Positions 1 to 9,683 of a stretch of DNA of 47,539 nucleotides are shown here, one piece after another. Made by a program: the position numbers and the translations under genes. The first letter of the stretch is position 1. Each line of letters opens with the position of its first letter. Source of the stretch: Oxalobacteraceae bacterium (GTDB taxonomy: Bacteria; Pseudomonadota; Gammaproteobacteria; Burkholderiales; Burkholderiaceae_D); contig JAGKXB010000015.1 of the NCBI GenBank assembly GCA_021151485.1, positions 1 to 47,539 on the forward strand. The letters run 5' to 3'. The notes beneath the pieces were generated by a model. The model made no database searches, was not told the DNA's origin, and saw only the letters and a list, made by a program, of their open reading frames with translations.

Positions 1-36
1 TTTTGGCGTCAGGCGAGGATTGGGCTTTGATGTAGA

Positions 37-279
37 TCAATGCAGGGTGATTGCGGGAGTTTTTGTGGGGTGGTTTTGCAACCACCAAGTCCCGAGATAG
101 CTTTCCCCCAAAAAACATTCCAACGTCGCCAACTTGCGCGCATCGCCAATGACGTTGCCGTAATACCGGTTATCAGCGCGGCTGTTGGGGTCGATATGCT
201 CCACCCCAGCCCAGGCGTAGAGCAGGGTGGTCATGATGGCTATTGCGGGTATCGGTATCACTTGCTTATTGCCGTGCAT
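37..279 (-). CDS. Possible small protein, unknown
   Basis: An 80-codon reading frame whose start overlaps the end of the upstream DUF815 ATPase gene by 14 bases on the same strand, which is compatible with translational coupling. I do not recognise the protein. The first 25 residues are moderately hydrophobic and the rest is mixed, with a Trp-Trp pair near the end. There is no clear ribosome binding site because the start lies inside the ATPase gene. A frame on the opposite strand (40-414) covers the same bases, so chance is a real alternative. An internal Met at residue 16 could be the true start. Confidence 0.3.
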   Translation of the reverse strand: MHGNKQVIPIPAIAIMTTLLYAWAGVEHIDPNSRADNRYYGNVIGDARKLATLECFLGESYLGTWWLQNHPTKTPAITLH

Positions 280-1189
280 CGCATGAACGTTGATTCATGG
301 CTTTTTTCCCCGCCATGTCACAAGCAAACTGCCAGGCAATCCGACCTGAGCGTGCGCCGCGTTCTAGTGCCCATTGCAACGCTTCCTGACGCGCTTGTTC
401 GATTTCCTGGTTAGAAAATTGGAAATGCAAAAGCCATTGCTCCACTGCTGATAAGTATTGATCCTGGCTAAAGTTATGAAAAGTAATCCACAGCCCAAAT
501 CGCTCCGACAGCGAAATCCTTTCCTCCACCGCATCACCAGGATGCAACTCGCCATCATCCGACATGGTGTAGCTGCGATTGTCACTGGTCTTTTCCGTCA
601 CAATATGGCGCCGATTTGACGTGGCATAAATCAGCACATTCGAAGCCGGCCCAGAAAGCGAACCATCCAGCGCGGTTTTCAATTCTTTGTAACCAGTTTC
701 ACCTTCTTCAAAAGACAAATCGTCACAAAAAATAATAAAGCGTTCAGGCTGACCGGCAATTGCATGCATGATCAACGGTATCTCATGCAATTGATCCTTA
801 CCGACCTCAATCAAACGTAATCCGTCATCTTTGAAAGCATGCAAACAAGCCTTGACCAGTGACGACTTGCCCGTACCCCGCGCACCCGTGAGCAACACAT
901 TATTCGCGTGATATCCCGCCACAAACTGACGTGTGTTTTGCTCGATCAGCGTTTTTTGCCGATCAACATTACGCAAATCGTCAAATGCAATCAGTGACGG
1001 TTGCAATATCGGCGACAAAAACGAAGTGGTGCGATTGTTAGCTGATTTTTCCCAACGATAGGCTGGGGCGTCTATCCACTTTTGCTCGCTTGTCGTCTTG
1101 GATGGCAGCAAGGCTTCTACAGCACAGCTTAGGCGTTCTAGCTGGTGGATTAGGGCTTGTATGTCGGGGGTGTGGGTAGGATTTGTCAT
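266..1189 (-). CDS. DUF815-family AAA+ ATPase
   Basis: This 307-residue protein is a DUF815 (PF05673) P-loop ATPase, a conserved family in Proteobacteria without a firmly established role. The Walker A motif GARGTGKS is at residues 102-109 and the Walker B strand FIIFCDDLSF at 151-160. The arginine-rich stretch that follows (ATSNRRHIV) fits a AAA+ sensor region. The N-terminal 60 residues are probably a helical arm. Length is normal for the family. The ATG start is preceded on its own strand by AGGAAA, a good ribosome binding site. It is divergent from the decayed regulator at 1347. The family assignment is confident; the biological function is not known to me. Confidence 0.9.
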   Translation of the reverse strand: MTNPTHTPDIQALIHQLERLSCAVEALLPSKTTSEQKWIDAPAYRWEKSANNRTTSFLSPILQPSLIAFDDLRNVDRQKTLIEQNTRQFVAGYHANNVLLTGARGTGKSSLVKACLHAFKDDGLRLIEVGKDQLHEIPLIMHAIAGQPERFIIFCDDLSFEEGETGYKELKTALDGSLSGPASNVLIYATSNRRHIVTEKTSDNRSYTMSDDGELHPGDAVEERISLSERFGLWITFHNFSQDQYLSAVEQWLLHFQFSNQEIEQARQEALQWALERGARSGRIAWQFACDMAGKKAMNQRSCDARQ

Positions 1190-1346
1190 TGGATTTTCCT
1201 AGATATCAAGGCGGTGGAGTTTAAAGCAAGTGCCAATAACATGCCTGTAATTAGCTTGGTGCTTGTAGTATCTGCTTAACTGAGAAATACTGCGTTTTTT
1301 GATAATCACCAGTAAGCCGTAATGGTACTGATACAAATAAGTCAAC

Positions 1347-1972
1347 ATGCAAAAAGTGTTGGATGAATTATGGAATACCCTGCATAACCCACAAAAAGTA
1401 AGTTGCAATGTATTGCGTGAGCATTGGGTGAAAGTGATTGATATTGATGGTAAATCGCTGATCCAAATTCATGTGCCGAGAGGGAGTTGTAAGCAACGCC
1501 CTGTGTACCAGGTTTGATGCGTGTACCTGCTGAAGTTGCATTAGAAGGTGGCGAAAGTGATTGCCGCAATCGCACTTTGCATGAATTATTTCTGTTGATT
1601 GGACAGGGTGAGCGCGCAGGTTCTGGTGTGCCGAAGATTCATCAGGGTTGGGCAGCGCAGGGGCATAGCCTTAGCCTGTTTGATAGTACGGAACCTTTTG
1701 AGCAAACTGTGATGACGTTGACTTGGGGGGCGAGTGACGAAGAAACTACCCAAGAAACTACCCAAGAAACAGCAAAAAAATTTAGTCAAAAGCAACGAGA
1801 AATTTTGGCATACCTAAAGTCACATCCAACAGCAAACCGAAAAGAATTGGCTGAGAATATGGACGGTATTACTGAAAATGGTATTAAGTACAATTTAAAA
1901 GTGTTGCAGGAACAGGGTTGGATTGTTCGGATTGGTTCGACTAAGGCTGGTTACTGGGAAGTAAAAGAATAA
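1347..1972 (+). pseudogene. Decayed AlbA_2/COG2865 regulator
   Basis: Two pieces of one protein type lie in different frames. Positions 1347-1517 encode 56 residues (start MQKVLDELWNTL, including KVIDIDGKSLIQIHVPRG) resembling the middle of Schlafen/AlbA_2-domain transcriptional regulators (COG2865), ending at a TGA. From about 1505 a second frame reads RVPAEVALEGGES, then GERAGSGVPKI, a Thr-rich linker (EETTQETTQETAKK) and a C-terminal winged-helix region, ending at 1972. An intact relative would carry a long stretch between these two pieces plus the N-terminal AlbA_2 domain. Both are missing here, so this is an internally deleted remnant. The C-terminal 152 residues could still be translated from 1517, but no ribosome binding site is evident. 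Confidence 0.72.
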
Positions 1973-1991
1973 AAAATGATTAAAATTTTTG

Positions 1992-2879
1992 TCAGTTCAA
2001 ATCGGAACTTATACAATTTGTATTAGTAGCCGGCATGCTACGCGACATCCACACAGCACGCCACAGCATCAGCGTCCAATCGCGCCAACCCAGCTTTGGT
2101 CGTCGTTGAAAAACGTCATAATCAACCGCTTCAATCTTCTCTAATATGCGCAAGCCACCTTGTATGACCAGGCGTAATTCCCAACCAATACGACCGGGCA
2201 AACGTAATGCCAGCGGTGCGCCGGATAGCATTAAACGTTGCGCATGTGCGATTTGAAAGTGCATTAGGTTGCACCATTCAGGGTTAATGATGCCTTGTTC
2301 GATTTGGCTTTCCGTTACGCCAAAATGTTCTAAATCTTCTTGCGGTAGATAAATACGTTGTTTTTGCTGATCGATGGCGACGTCTTGCCAAAAATTGATT
2401 AATTGCAAGGCACTGCATATGGCATCTGAATCACGACAATTTTGCGGATTATCCGCGCCATACAACGCCAGCATCAAACGACCTACTGGCTGCGCTGAGC
2501 GGGTGCAATAATCCAGCAAGGCGTCATAAGTGGGATAGCGTTTGGTGACGACATCTTGTTTGAATGCGGATAACAAGTCATAAAAAGGTTGCAACGGTAG
2601 TTTGTAATCCCGTATTACTTTGGCTAAATCATCAAACAAAGAAGGTGAAAAAAGAGAAGACGGAGAAGAAGAAGGTATTTTTTGTTGCTTCTGAATGCAT
2701 CCTAATGCTTGTTCATATTGATTTAGTGCTGCCAGTCGTTCTTCTGGACTGGCGTCGCCTTCATCGGCAAGATCATCCGCGCTGCGTGCGAATGCGTAGA
2801 TGGCATGGACGGCAGGGCGCAGGCGGCGGGGTAATAAGATGGAAGCGACGGGGAAGTTTTCGTAATGATTAACGGACAT
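1992..2879 (-). CDS. hpnC: Squalene-pathway synthase HpnC
   Basis: A 295-residue trans-isoprenyl diphosphate synthase-like protein of the squalene/phytoene synthase family, closest in style to HpnC. With HpnD and HpnE, HpnC makes squalene for hopanoids; HpnC converts presqualene diphosphate to hydroxysqualene. The first Asp-rich motif DDLADE is at residues 35-40 and the second (QDVAIDQ) at 165-171. I chose the ATG at 2879 because the family begins with a sequence like MSVNHYENFPVAS; the frame is open to a GTG at 2966 but those extra 29 residues look unlike the family. A Ser-rich low-complexity insert (about residues 66-81) is unusual. hpnD and hpnE are not adjacent, so the pathway, if complete, is split. 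Confidence 0.85.
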   Translation of the reverse strand: MSVNHYENFPVASILLPRRLRPAVHAIYAFARSADDLADEGDASPEERLAALNQYEQALGCIQKQQKIPSSSPSSLFSPSLFDDLAKVIRDYKLPLQPFYDLLSAFKQDVVTKRYPTYDALLDYCTRSAQPVGRLMLALYGADNPQNCRDSDAICSALQLINFWQDVAIDQQKQRIYLPQEDLEHFGVTESQIEQGIINPEWCNLMHFQIAHAQRLMLSGAPLALRLPGRIGWELRLVIQGGLRILEKIEAVDYDVFQRRPKLGWRDWTLMLWRAVWMSRSMPATNTNCISSDLN

Positions 2880-3017
2880 TGATGATGTTTTTGTAAAAGA
2901 GCCTGTAAATTTATTTTTCGCCATTCTTCGATCATTCGTAGATAACCTTGATAAGTTACCCCCCACTCAGTATCATCGGGCCCACTTCTTTTTCACATCC
3001 GAGAAATCTGAAATCCT

Positions 3018-4658
3018 ATGACAATTAAAATCGCGCTCGCTCAAATCAATAGCACGGTTGGCGATCTTGCTGGTAACAGCGCAAAAATCCTTGCGTTTTG
3101 CCAACGTGCTGCACAGCAGGGGGCGGATATTGTGTTGACGCCAGAATTATCATTGGTTGGTTATCCACCAGAAGATTTATTATTGCGCGACGCATTTTAC
3201 GCAAAAACTTTAGAAGCGTTGCAGGAATTGGCGCTGAATCTGGCGGCTTTAAACCTACAAGAGTTGCATGTGATTGTCGGTTATCCCATTTTGCGTGATG
3301 CCGATGCCGCACGTTTTAATGCTTGTTCTGTGATTGTGAATGGGCAGATCGTGGCGACATATTGCAAGCAGCATTTGCCCAATGACAGCGTGTTTGATGA
3401 GAAACGTTATTTCACCTCAGCAGAGCACGAACCCGCCTGCGTTTTTACAGTCAAAGGCGTCAAATTTGGCATCAATATTTGCGAAGATGTGTGGTTTAGC
3501 GATGCGCCTTTAAAGGCAAAAATGGCGGGCGCTGAAGTATTGCTGGTGGCGAATGCCTCGCCTTACCACATGAATAAACAGCACACGCGTCATGAGGTGA
3601 TACACAAAAACGTGGTGAAGCAGGGCATGAGTGTTGTGTACGCCAATTTGGTGGGAGGACAAGATGAATTGGTGTTTGACGGCCATTCATTTGTGATGAA
3701 TCAGCAAGGGGAAATCTGCGCGCAATTGCCGCATTTTGAAGAGGATTTGCAGATCGTTACATTCGATGGCGCTACGCCATTGCCTGGAAAATTTGCTCCA
3801 GAGTTGACGTTGGAAGGGCAAATTTATCAAGCTCTGGTGTTGGGCGTGCGGGATTACATACAAAAGAATGGCTTCCCAGGCGCCATTATTGGTTTGTCGG
3901 GTGGTGTGGATTCTGCCCTGACGCTGGCGATTGCGGTCGATGCTTTGGGCGCGGATAAAGTGCGGACTGTCATGATGGCTTCGCCTTATACGGCTGAAAT
4001 TTCCTGGTTGGATGCGCGTGACATGGCGCAGAGATTGGGTGTGGCGTATGACGAAATCCCGATTCATGAATGTTTTACGGCTTTCGGCCACTCTTTGACG
4101 CCAGTCTTGTCCGCTTTACCAACATTGCCTGGTGATACGACGGAAGAAAACATCCAGGCGCGCATACGCGGCACGATGTTGATGGCTTTGTCGAATAAAT
4201 CTGGTGCCATCGTGTTGACGACTGGTAATAAGAGTGAAATGGCGGTTGGTTATTGCACGCTGTATGGTGATATGGCGGGTGGTTTTGCGGTGCTGAAAGA
4301 TATCGCCAAGACTTGGGTGTATCGCTTATGCGCGTATCGCAATCTGATTGCTGAAATTATTCCTTCTCGTATTTTGACGCGCCCACCTTCGGCTGAGTTG
4401 CGCCCGGATCAAACGGATCAAGACTCTTTGCCACCGTATGAAGTACTGGATGCGATTATGCAGTTGTATATGGAAGAGAATAAAAGCATCGCCGACATTC
4501 TGGCGGCGGGTTATCAAGCTAAAGACGTCGACCAAATTACGCGTTTGCTTAAGATCAATGAATACAAACGACGCCAATCGTCGGTTGGTGTACGGGTGAC
4601 GCAACGTGGATTTGGGCGTGACTGGCGCTATCCGATTACGTCGAAATTTCGGGCATAA
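3018..4658 (+). CDS. nadE: Glutamine-dependent NAD+ synthetase
   Basis: This 546-residue enzyme makes NAD+ from deamido-NAD+ using ATP and glutamine in the cytoplasm. The N-terminal half is a nitrilase-fold glutaminase with the catalytic triad Glu43 (TPELSLVGYP), Lys117 (YCKQHLP) and Cys155 (GINICEDVW). The C-terminal half is the N-type ATP pyrophosphatase synthetase with the loop SGGVDS at 293-298 and the family motif GNKSEMAVGY further on. Length is normal for the two-domain type. It is divergent from hpnC and 160 bases upstream of a PII gene on the same strand, an arrangement common in betaproteobacteria. PII proteins are reported to modulate two-domain NadE in some proteobacteria, which would fit this pairing. 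Confidence 0.97.
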   Translation: MTIKIALAQINSTVGDLAGNSAKILAFCQRAAQQGADIVLTPELSLVGYPPEDLLLRDAFYAKTLEALQELALNLAALNLQELHVIVGYPILRDADAARFNACSVIVNGQIVATYCKQHLPNDSVFDEKRYFTSAEHEPACVFTVKGVKFGINICEDVWFSDAPLKAKMAGAEVLLVANASPYHMNKQHTRHEVIHKNVVKQGMSVVYANLVGGQDELVFDGHSFVMNQQGEICAQLPHFEEDLQIVTFDGATPLPGKFAPELTLEGQIYQALVLGVRDYIQKNGFPGAIIGLSGGVDSALTLAIAVDALGADKVRTVMMASPYTAEISWLDARDMAQRLGVAYDEIPIHECFTAFGHSLTPVLSALPTLPGDTTEENIQARIRGTMLMALSNKSGAIVLTTGNKSEMAVGYCTLYGDMAGGFAVLKDIAKTWVYRLCAYRNLIAEIIPSRILTRPPSAELRPDQTDQDSLPPYEVLDAIMQLYMEENKSIADILAAGYQAKDVDQITRLLKINEYKRRQSSVGVRVTQRGFGRDWRYPITSKFRA

Positions 4659-4670
4659 ATTCTCGTCGCT

Positions 4671-4773
4671 CGTCGTTCCCGCGGGGGTAGGCGGGAATCC
4701 AGCGTCTTACGTAGTGACTCTAAGCATAATTAAAAAAGTCACTGGGTTCCCGCCTACCCCCGCGGGAACGACG
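4671..4773. repeat. REP-like long inverted repeat
   Basis: Two arms, 4671-4697 and 4747-4773, are perfect 27-base reverse complements beginning CGTCGTTCCCGCGG. Each arm is itself a small imperfect palindrome (TTCCCGC ... GCGGGAA), the layout of paired REP units. The loop holds a second inner pair, AGTGACT (4713-4719) with AGTCACT (4737-4743). A relative lies at 12761-12855 and shares GGGAATCCAGCGTCTT. The repeat sits between nadE and the PII gene and could act as a terminator or mRNA stabiliser, but there is no T-run directly after it. Confidence 0.85.
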
Positions 4774-4809
4774 GTAGGGTGATCGACAAAATTGTTAATA
4801 CAGAAATAA

Positions 4810-5157
<348 letters not shown>

Positions 5158-5179
5158 TCCAACACACTATGTATGCACT

Positions 5180-7270
5180 TTAAGTACACGCAACATTGGG
5201 CAAAGTTGGCATGTTTTTTGTTTCTTCCATGTTTTTGTGCATCATTTTTTCAAATACAGAAGCTGAGACGGCAGAGCTAAAGTAAGGGCCTTGCATTGCA
5301 TTGCAGCCCTGTTGTTTGAGGTAGTTTAATTGGCCTTGTGTTTCTACGCCTTCTGCAATAACTTGCATGTGCAAATTGTGAGCGAGTGAAATAATAGACG
5401 TCACGATTGCTTCATCGTTTTGATTCAACGTAATGTCTCGCACAAACAAAGGGTCAATTTTGAGTGTGTTAACGGGAAATTTCTTTAAGTGAGCCAGATT
5501 TGAAGGGCCTTTGCCAAAATCATCAATCGATAGCTGTACGCCAATTTCTTTGAGTTCTTGCAAGATATTGATAATGCGATCCATCTCTGTTGTGATCGCG
5601 CTCTCTGTCAATCCGATTTCTAAATATTCGGGAGCCAATCCTGTTTCTTTGAGTATTTTGACAATCGATTGCGCAAAATTTTCTTGCAAGAGCTGACGTG
5701 CTGATAAATTGATGGCGATTCGTAAATGATGAAAACCAGCGTTTTGCCATATTTTGTTTTGCGTACAAGCAGCGCGCAGCATCCAGGCACCGATTGGTAT
5801 GATCAACCCAGTTTCTTCTGCCAAACTGATGAAGTGTGCTGGTGACATGACGCCTAATTCTGGTTGTTGCCAGCGTAACATCGCCTCCGTAGCAACTATT
5901 TTCCCGCTATGTAAATCTACTTGTGGTTGGTAATACAACGAAAATTCATCACGTTCGAGTGCATTACGCAGTGCGCGCTCTATCCGTAAACGTTCCAGTA
6001 CCTCTTCATTCATTGCTTGGGTGTAAAACTGGAAATTATTTCGTCCACTTTTTTTGGCACGATACATAGCCACGTCCGCATGTTCTACCAATGTTTCTGC
6101 ATTGCTACCATCAATCGGATAGACCGCTACGCCGATACTGCAACTTAAAAAGAATTCTTGTCCTTCTAATACTAAAGGTTGTGCCACTGCATTCATGATA
6201 CGCTGCACGATGTAAGTAGTGAGATTTTCATCCAGGCGTTCAGGTAAAACTAAAACGAATTCATCGCCACCCAGTCTAGCGATTGTGTCGGTTTCCCTGA
6301 TGGTTGACTGTAGGCGTTTCGAAATAATATTCAGCAATCGATCGCCTGCTTTGTGCCCCAAACTATCATTGATAAATTTGAATCGATCTAAATCAAGAAA
6401 CAAAACCCACAACAAATGGTTGTAACGGCTGCTGTAGGAAATGGCTTGACTCAAACGATCTGCCAATAAAGCGCGATTAGGTAATCCGGTTAATGGATCG
6501 TGTAACGCCATGTGGCGAATACGCTCTTCCGTTTGTTTGCGATCGGTAATGTTTTTTGCTGTACCACGATAACCTTTGAATGTTCCATTAGGGTCAATCA
6601 ATGGTTCTCCAGAAGTGCTAAACCAAAGAGGCGCATTGCTTCTGAAGGTGACTTTGTATTCGAAATCGGTAAATTTCTGATGTCCTTCCAAGAGGGTTTT
6701 ATGCGTTAACCATTCTGATTGCTCAAGATCGTTTGGCAATTCCCAACGAGTTTTACCTAAGAATTCAAAAGTAGGGATGCCACTTTTTGTCATGACGCTG
6801 CTGGAGATGGTGGTAAAACGGAAATTTTCATCTTGTTCCCAATACCAGTCTGACGACAATTCCGCGAGATGACGAAAGCGTTCTTCACTTTCTTTTAATT
6901 GGCGATGAGCCTCAGATAGCTTGTTATTTAATTCAGTTAAAGCGATATTGCGTTGCAACACTTCATCTTCAGCACGCTTTCTTTCCTGAATTTCCAATTC
7001 CATTTGTACTTTGGCGTGTTGCAGAGAGCGATTAATTTTTTCGTTTTCACGCAATGCCTTTTCCATATCTTGGGTACGATTTTGTATTTCCTGCTTGAGC
7101 ACAATCGCTGTTTGGAATAAGCCAAAATCCGAGCCTTGTATGCTGGCACTGCGCTCAGCACGATTCATCAATGCTTCGATGACTTTTTTTAAACGCGTAA
7201 TTTCAGCGTGTAATGCTTGTTGAGATTCTGGAGATTCTGGAGATTTTTGAGGTAAGTCAGAAGTAGGCAT
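5180..7270 (-). CDS. PAS-GGDEF-EAL c-di-GMP protein
   Basis: A 696-residue cytosolic signalling protein. Residues 15-130 are predicted coiled coil, 135-245 a PAS domain, 255-415 a GGDEF domain and 430-680 an EAL domain. The cyclase half is intact: GGDEF at 334-338 with an inhibitory RxxD site, RETD, at 325-328. The phosphodiesterase half is degenerate: the name motif is EAM (462-464), the Glu expected just before LTES is Gly553, and the DDFGTGYSSL loop reads DDFGKGPSNL, although Asn521, Asp583-584, Lys604, Glu640 and Gln660 are kept. I infer a cyclase with a regulatory or weak EAL. It starts 2 bases after the FIST gene stops, so the two form one transcription unit. Confidence 0.93.
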   Translation of the reverse strand: MPTSDLPQKSPESPESQQALHAEITRLKKVIEALMNRAERSASIQGSDFGLFQTAIVLKQEIQNRTQDMEKALRENEKINRSLQHAKVQMELEIQERKRAEDEVLQRNIALTELNNKLSEAHRQLKESEERFRHLAELSSDWYWEQDENFRFTTISSSVMTKSGIPTFEFLGKTRWELPNDLEQSEWLTHKTLLEGHQKFTDFEYKVTFRSNAPLWFSTSGEPLIDPNGTFKGYRGTAKNITDRKQTEERIRHMALHDPLTGLPNRALLADRLSQAISYSSRYNHLLWVLFLDLDRFKFINDSLGHKAGDRLLNIISKRLQSTIRETDTIARLGGDEFVLVLPERLDENLTTYIVQRIMNAVAQPLVLEGQEFFLSCSIGVAVYPIDGSNAETLVEHADVAMYRAKKSGRNNFQFYTQAMNEEVLERLRIERALRNALERDEFSLYYQPQVDLHSGKIVATEAMLRWQQPELGVMSPAHFISLAEETGLIIPIGAWMLRAACTQNKIWQNAGFHHLRIAINLSARQLLQENFAQSIVKILKETGLAPEYLEIGLTESAITTEMDRIINILQELKEIGVQLSIDDFGKGPSNLAHLKKFPVNTLKIDPLFVRDITLNQNDEAIVTSIISLAHNLHMQVIAEGVETQGQLNYLKQQGCNAMQGPYFSSAVSASVFEKMMHKNMEETKNMPTLPNVACT

Positions 7271-7272
7271 TT

Positions 7273-8466
7273 TTAATTTTTTGATTGACCACTCTTATCC
7301 AGATTACCTATCGCAATACCGGTCAGAGTTTGGTTGACGTGGACGCCGCCAAATTGTTCGCCGTAGGTTGAAAATCCTACTGTGTGATTGCGTTTAAAAA
7401 TTTCACCAACCTTATTTTTGATGTTGGATTGTGTGATTTCTAAATTACGCAATATGCAGTCGCAGCTAAGAACTAATTGTGGTGCGCCAATTTCTGCCTG
7501 AATGTTGTCGAAGGCATTTTGCATGTTTTCGATTAGATCAACACCTTTTGCTATGCGCAACACCAGGCCTTCTTCAATTGCACAATAAAAAGTTAAACTG
7601 CCGTCAGGATTCACTTTTTGAATGGAACGCACATAATCGACTCCATCAATCAACACCACAAGAGGCGAGGTGGCAAAACGCATTGGATCAAGGTCATCGG
7701 TATCGATACCCAATAGTCGCGCATATTCTGAGGCGGCGGGCAAGCCGTTGATTTCCTTGACAATACGATTGATCGCATCCGCTTCAGTGACAACTAATCT
7801 TTCATTTGTTGAAGCGAAATGTTGAATTTTAAATAATTTAAAAGGAAGAGAAGTCGAAATCAAAACCAATACGGCACTATCTGAGTGAAACTGGCCATCA
7901 TAAAAAACATGGGTTTTTTCAAACTGTAAATCGTCACCCGCAGAGCCACCAAACATCGGAAATTTACCTAAGGCATTTTGTAAAGTACGGGTGGTGATTT
8001 CTTCTCTTACAGACAAACCGTCAATCATTAAAAAAGCAAAGCTATTTTTGGGTTCGGCGGTGGGCGCTTTGCTTTCTAATTGTTGTAACAATTGTTGGGC
8101 AAATGTTTTTACTTTATTAACATCAAAATGTTTTAAATGTTTGATATATCCGGTGACGGCAGTAAACGTATCGCTGGTAAAGCTGACTCCTGACAGACTG
8201 CGTTCACAATATCCATTAGGGCCAATTTCTCCTGCCGTGGTGCAACCGACGACTGGAATTTCGCCGAACAAGCGATTCATTTCCTGGCCCAGTATTGCCA
8301 GGTCATATTGGCTAGAGCAAAAAAACACCACCAGCGTGGTGTTGGCTTGCATCACCTTAGCGTGGAATTCTTGTGCCGCTTGACGTGGATCCATGGCGGA
8401 TGAATGGGCGGTGCGAATTTGCTGCAAGGCATGCATGTCATTCATCTTGTCCATGTGATCGTTCAT
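7273..8466 (-). CDS. FIST-domain sensor protein
   Basis: This 397-residue soluble protein has the FIST_N (about residues 45-240) and FIST_C (about 245-385) layout. Recognition points are VVGCTTAGEIGPNGY near residue 75 and GGSAGDDLQFEKTHVFYDG near residue 170. FIST proteins are sensory modules for small ligands; a subgroup called NosP binds haem and senses nitric oxide, and is typically encoded beside a histidine kinase or a c-di-GMP enzyme. Here the partner is the PAS-GGDEF-EAL gene 2 bases downstream, which fits that pattern. The gene starts 6 bases after trxB ends on the same strand. Haem binding is an inference from context. Confidence 0.88.
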   Translation of the reverse strand: MNDHMDKMNDMHALQQIRTAHSSAMDPRQAAQEFHAKVMQANTTLVVFFCSSQYDLAILGQEMNRLFGEIPVVGCTTAGEIGPNGYCERSLSGVSFTSDTFTAVTGYIKHLKHFDVNKVKTFAQQLLQQLESKAPTAEPKNSFAFLMIDGLSVREEITTRTLQNALGKFPMFGGSAGDDLQFEKTHVFYDGQFHSDSAVLVLISTSLPFKLFKIQHFASTNERLVVTEADAINRIVKEINGLPAASEYARLLGIDTDDLDPMRFATSPLVVLIDGVDYVRSIQKVNPDGSLTFYCAIEEGLVLRIAKGVDLIENMQNAFDNIQAEIGAPQLVLSCDCILRNLEITQSNIKNKVGEIFKRNHTVGFSTYGEQFGGVHVNQTLTGIAIGNLDKSGQSKN

Positions 8467-8472
8467 CGCTGA

Positions 8473-9683
<1,211 letters not shown>

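Noticed and set aside
40..414. A 124-codon + strand frame at the window start
   Set aside because: It lies antisense to the DUF815 gene end, with Cys/His/Arg-heavy composition typical of a shadow frame.
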